This document shows, one piece after another, positions 61,255 through 64,000 of a stretch of DNA of 64,000 bases. Each line of letters opens with the position of its first letter. The first letter of the stretch is position 1. Both the position numbers and the translations under genes were made by a program. The DNA is from Microbacterium album (GTDB taxonomy: Bacteria; Actinomycetota; Actinomycetes; Actinomycetales; Microbacteriaceae), in contig NZ_BMJY01000007.1 in the NCBI RefSeq assembly GCF_014643695.1, positions 1-64,000 of the forward strand, in the 5' to 3' direction. A model generated the notes under the pieces. That model saw nothing but the letters and a program-made list of their open reading frames with translations. It did no database searches and was not told the origin of the DNA.

Positions 61255-61725
61255 TCACAGTGGGCCAAGCACCTCCCGGGGATCCCTCGCCAGACGCAAC
61301 TGCTGCAGCACGCCCATGAGCTGACGTTCCTCGTAGCGGAAGTGGGACTCCATGATGGCCGCGATGCCCTCCAGGTGGCGGTCGAGCTCGGCAGGACTCC
61401 CGCCACGGTCGATGACCGCCTGCAAGCCCTGCACGAGATGCGCGATCATCGAATGGTCCTGCATCAGGTACCGCAGCGTGTCCCCCAGCTCCGGATGCCG
61501 TGCGGCGATCTCGGGGAAGAGCTGCCGGTCCTCGCCGACGTGGTGTCCGGTGAGCGCCGCGCAGAACCCATGGCAGTACAGCAGCAGATCACGTGTGGCG
61601 GGCTCCGTCGGGCTCCCGCGCGAGATCGCTTCCCGCGTCACGCGCAGCGCTTCTCGCAGCCGGTCGTGGACACGGCGCATCTCGGTGCTCCAGGCGACCA
61701 GCCTGGCCTTCTCGCCCTCAGTCAC
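61255..61725 (-). CDS. Hemerythrin HHE-domain protein
   Basis: This is a 156-residue four-helix protein with the metal-ligand pattern of HHE cation-binding domains: His20 (RRVHDRL), His61/His62 and Glu65 (TGHHVGED), His91 (MQDHSMI), and His128 with Glu132 (ESHFRYEE). Such proteins bind a di-iron centre and sense or carry oxygen or nitric oxide; the role here is not shown. ATG 61725 has GAGGGCGA-rich sequence upstream and no clear box. It is divergent from the LLM enzyme gene at 61902. Confidence 0.85.
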   Translation of the reverse strand: MTEGEKARLVAWSTEMRRVHDRLREALRVTREAISRGSPTEPATRDLLLYCHGFCAALTGHHVGEDRQLFPEIAARHPELGDTLRYLMQDHSMIAHLVQGLQAVIDRGGSPAELDRHLEGIAAIMESHFRYEERQLMGVLQQLRLARDPREVLGPL

Positions 61726-61901
61726 GGGAGGGCGAAGGCGCGAACGATGTCATCGTCACTCCTTCGGTCCGGCGCCTCCATGCCTGGCACGGCCTGCCAC
61801 CAGCACGCGACGCTGGGGCGATCGTAGCAGCGCGCTCTCGTCCTCGCCGCGACCGGAATCCGCCCCTGTCCGTGGCAGCTCGGCGGGTTTAGGCTGACCG
61901 C

Positions 61902-62768
61902 ATGCAGGCGGGCTACCACTTCTGGAACTTCTCCGTGCCGGGCGCGCCCGACACGATTCCCTCCGTCCTGATCAACGCGGCGCGCGTCGCGGAGCAGGGC
62001 GGGTTCAGCCAGTTCACCGTGATGGACCACTGGTTCCAGATGGAGCGCGTGGCCCCCGCGTCCGAGCCCATGCTCGAGGCGTACACGACGCTCGGGTTCC
62101 TCGCCGCGGCGACCGAGCGGATGCGCATCGGACCCCTGGTGACGGGCGTGACCTACCGCTACCCGGGCTTGCTCGCCAAGACGGTCACGACGCTCGACGT
62201 GCTCAGCTCCGGGCGCGCCATGCTGGGCATCGGCGCCGCGTGGTACGAGCGCGAGCACCACGCGCTCGGTGTTCCGTATCCGGCGATCTCCGAGCGGTTC
62301 GAGCGCCTCGAGGAGGCGCTCCAGATCGCGCTGCAGATGTGGAGCGACGACGACGGGCCGTACGAGGGAAGACACTATGCGCTTGCCGAGACGCTCAACA
62401 GCCCGCAGCCCATCCAGCGACCGCACCCGCCGATCATGATCGGGGGCAAGGGTGAGCGCAAGACGCTCCGCATCGCGGCCCAGTACGCCCAGATCGTGAA
62501 CCTCACGTCGTCCGAGCCCGACGAGGTCGCCCATCTGCTCGACGTGCTCCGTGGGCACTGCGACCGGCTCGGCACCGACTACGACGCGATCGAGAAGACC
62601 GTGATCGCGTCCGGGGCGGATCCGTTCGCCCCGGAGTTCCTCGGCCGGATGGAGCGCCTGGCGCGACTGGGCATCACGCAGGTCGTCCTCGGCAACCGCC
62701 CGGAGGACCCGGCCGGAGCGGTCGAGCGGCTCGCCGAGGAGGTCCTGCCGAGACTCGCCAAGCTCTAG
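61902..62768 (+). CDS. LLM-class F420-dependent oxidoreductase
   Basis: This is a 288-residue luciferase-like monooxygenase-fold enzyme, probably using reduced coenzyme F420. The TIM-barrel features are visible: AARVAEQGGFSQFTVMDHWFQMERV, LGFLAAATERMRIGPLVTGVTYRYPGLLAKTVTTLDVLSSGRAMLGIGAAWYEREHHALG in sequence, and PPIMIGGKGERKTLRIAAQYAQIVNL. The group matches TIGR03560-type F420-dependent enzymes; the substrate is unknown. ATG 61902 lies six bases after TAGGCT (61890-61895). Its stop overlaps the stop of the convergent serine hydrolase by three bases. F420 is probably made by this organism, as cofC at 113 shows. Confidence 0.9.
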   Translation: MQAGYHFWNFSVPGAPDTIPSVLINAARVAEQGGFSQFTVMDHWFQMERVAPASEPMLEAYTTLGFLAAATERMRIGPLVTGVTYRYPGLLAKTVTTLDVLSSGRAMLGIGAAWYEREHHALGVPYPAISERFERLEEALQIALQMWSDDDGPYEGRHYALAETLNSPQPIQRPHPPIMIGGKGERKTLRIAAQYAQIVNLTSSEPDEVAHLLDVLRGHCDRLGTDYDAIEKTVIASGADPFAPEFLGRMERLARLGITQVVLGNRPEDPAGAVERLAEEVLPRLAKL

Positions 62769-63916
62769 CTCGGACCGACGCCCCCCGCCCAAATCCGCAG
62801 GCACCGGACCATCACGCGGAACGGCAGGCTCTGCGCCTGCGTCTGATCGACCGTGCCCGCCACGTGGACGCCCAGCTCCGGGCAGGTGAACAGCCAGGTG
62901 CCGGTGGAGCCGGAGTGTCCGACGAGCGTAAGCGGTTCGCGCCCCGGCGCGGCGAGACGATTCACCGAGAACGTCATGGTGCCGAGCCCGTAGCGGAGCA
63001 CCGGGATGTTGCGCAGCCGGTTGCGGCGTTCCGTGAGCAGGTGCCGCGTGGCGGGGTCGCGGAAGGGAGTGCCGGCCACGAGCGCGCGCTCGAAGGCGAG
63101 GAGATCACGGGTGGTGCTGAACAGGTCGTTGCTGGAGGCGATGACCCCGTCCACAGCGACGGGCCGTCGCCCGGCATGAAGCGGCAGGGCCGGCGCGGCT
63201 CCGGCCGGTGGCTCGCTCGCGGGATGCCACGTGCGGGTCAGCCCGAGGGGGGAGGCGATACGGTCCGCGATCAGCGTCGGGAACGGAGTCGAGGTGGCCT
63301 CCTCGAGGATGCGGATCAGGAGCTGGAAGCCGGTGTCCGAATAGCGCGCGAGTTGCGAGCGGGCGGCGAGGTCCTGCGGATCGAAGTGGGGGCGCTGCTG
63401 CGTGCGAGTGATCTCGACGACGTCCTCGAAGCTCCACGACGTGTCCTGCCCGGCCCGAAGGCGTCGGTACAGGCTCGTCCCGCCGCGGCGTCGCTCGAAG
63501 AAGTCGGGCAGGCCCGAGGTGTGGCTGGCGAGGTGGCGGATCGTGATCTGGGGCGTGCGGTCCACACCCCCTCTGACGTGCAGCCCCGTCGTGACGGACG
63601 CCGGAAGGCAGGCTGACACGGACGCGTCAAGGTCGAGCTCTCCTCGCTCGTGCGCCTGCAGGACGAGGGCGGCGATGAAGCGCTTCGTGATGGAGGCGAT
63701 GAAGAAGGGGGCCTCCGGGTCGACGGCCGGCCCGGTGCCCCGCTCCGGGCCGGCAGCTCCCGCCCAGTGCGCGCCTCCGTCCGCGGAGGCCACGGCCAGG
63801 TTCACGTGGTGCAGCCGCCGGCGGGACGCGAGCCCCTCGACGAGGTTCCGCAGCTGCGCGTGCACGCGCTCGGGGACGGCGTCGGTGCTTTTCGCTACGC
63901 GGACGGATGTGCTCAT
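62765..63916 (-). CDS. Serine hydrolase of the beta-lactamase / class C penicillin-binding family
   Basis: This is a 383-residue protein of the beta-lactamase (class C/DD-peptidase-like esterase) family. The catalytic SxxK motif is Ser75-Ile-Thr-Lys78 (FFIASITKRF). The second motif, normally YxN, reads YSDTGFQLL, so Asp replaces Asn. The third motif is HSGSTGTW. No signal peptide or membrane helix is seen, so a cytoplasmic esterase or peptidase is possible. ATG 63916 is preceded by AGGAGG (complement of 63921-63926) and is preferred over a start 21 bp upstream. A tandem 13-bp repeat (63927-63958) sits immediately upstream and may be an operator, with a divergent gene starting at 63987. Confidence 0.85.
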   Translation of the reverse strand: MSTSVRVAKSTDAVPERVHAQLRNLVEGLASRRRLHHVNLAVASADGGAHWAGAAGPERGTGPAVDPEAPFFIASITKRFIAALVLQAHERGELDLDASVSACLPASVTTGLHVRGGVDRTPQITIRHLASHTSGLPDFFERRRGGTSLYRRLRAGQDTSWSFEDVVEITRTQQRPHFDPQDLAARSQLARYSDTGFQLLIRILEEATSTPFPTLIADRIASPLGLTRTWHPASEPPAGAAPALPLHAGRRPVAVDGVIASSNDLFSTTRDLLAFERALVAGTPFRDPATRHLLTERRNRLRNIPVLRYGLGTMTFSVNRLAAPGREPLTLVGHSGSTGTWLFTCPELGVHVAGTVDQTQAQSLPFRVMVRCLRIWAGGVGPS

Positions 63917-63926
63917 GCGGCCTCCT

Positions 63927-63958
63927 ATATGTCTCATAGATATGTCTACTAGATATCT
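63927..63958. repeat. Tandem 13-bp iterons between the serine hydrolase and the next gene
   Basis: ATATGTCTCATAG (63927-63939) is followed directly by ATATGTCTACTAG (63940-63952) and ATATCT (63953-63958): two and a half units of 13 bp. ATATGTCTA-C-TAGATAT across the second boundary is also an imperfect dyad. The AT-rich stretch stands out in a 70% GC region and covers the space between the two divergent starts, so it is probably an operator. Confidence 0.6.
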
Positions 63959-63986
63959 TAGGATCCGCGCTCGCTAGGCTTCCGGC

Positions 63987-64000
63987 GTGGGACACGTCAT
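63987..64000 (+). CDS. Start of the next gene (partial)
   Basis: GTG at 63987 begins GTG GGA CAC GTC and runs off the window. It lies six bases after TAGGCT (63975-63980), the same leaderless layout as several genes here, and is divergent from the serine hydrolase across the iteron region. A small transcriptional regulator would be a reasonable guess from context, but nothing of the product can be read. Confidence 0.4.

Overview
The window is a 64-kb piece of a high-GC actinobacterial chromosome that contains the replication origin. Protein sequences and gene order fit Microbacteriaceae, probably Microbacterium or a close relative. Supporting signs are F420-linked genes (a TIGR03557-like oxidoreductase end, cofC, a second LLM-class enzyme), HspR-type HAIR operators, a SigR-like promoter on trxBA, and the core order parB-parA ... 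rsmG-jag-yidC-yidD-rnpA-rpmH / dnaA ... oriC-dnaN-recF-dciA-gyrB-gyrA-DUF3566-tRNA-Ile ... tRNA-Ala. The genus is an inference. No rRNA, insertion sequence, prophage or CRISPR array is visible.

Layout. 0-0.75 kb: end of an F420-dependent oxidoreductase and cofC. 0.9-10.5 kb: a 2309-residue LPxTG surface protein (PKD, discoidin-like, VWA and DUF11 modules) followed by a NarL-type two-component pair whose kinase carries a second, degenerate dimerisation domain. 10.5-13 kb: a ROK kinase and pyrE, then exonuclease III. 13-17.2 kb: a second NarL-type pair and a Nat-type ABC exporter. 17.2-29.3 kb: nitroreductase, an N-domain-less ClpB under HspR, a GlxA-type regulator, two GT4 glycosyltransferases, CCA-adding enzyme, an alcohol dehydrogenase broken by an in-frame TGA, a methyltransferase, and hsp20 under joint CIRCE and HAIR control. 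29.3-36.9 kb: DUF6049-murJ, a DUF4383 protein, trxB-trxA and a short-chain dehydrogenase with a Rho-N-like partner. 37-44.4 kb: parB-parA, about 1.5 kb of non-coding DNA with parS sites and a duplicated repeat block, a lipoprotein gene, then rsmG to rpmH. 44.5-55.7 kb: dnaA, a 2-hydroxyacid dehydrogenase lying between dnaA and oriC, oriC, dnaN, recF, dciA, gyrB, gyrA, DUF3566. 55.7-64 kb: two tRNAs flanking a secreted phosphodiester-glycosidase/metallophosphoesterase fusion, then NERD, hemerythrin, LLM and serine-hydrolase genes.

How it works together. The core is the origin-proximal housekeeping block for replication initiation (dnaA, dnaN, recF, dciA, gyrase), origin segregation (ParABS with at least five good parS sites) and membrane/RNA functions (yidC, yidD, rnpA, rpmH, jag, rsmG). 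Around it lie stress modules with readable control sites: HspR on clpB, HrcA plus HspR on hsp20, and a SigR-like sigma factor on trxBA. Many starts share the layout TANNNT-N6/7-ATG/GTG, which predicts leaderless transcripts and helps choose starts. The least conventional items are the dual heat-shock control, a 13-bp motif shared by trxB and a serine hydrolase upstream region, the duplicated DNA between parA and rsmG, the kinase with two dimerisation domains, and the insertion of a dehydrogenase between dnaA and oriC. I did not find a convincing new multi-gene defence or biosynthetic system.
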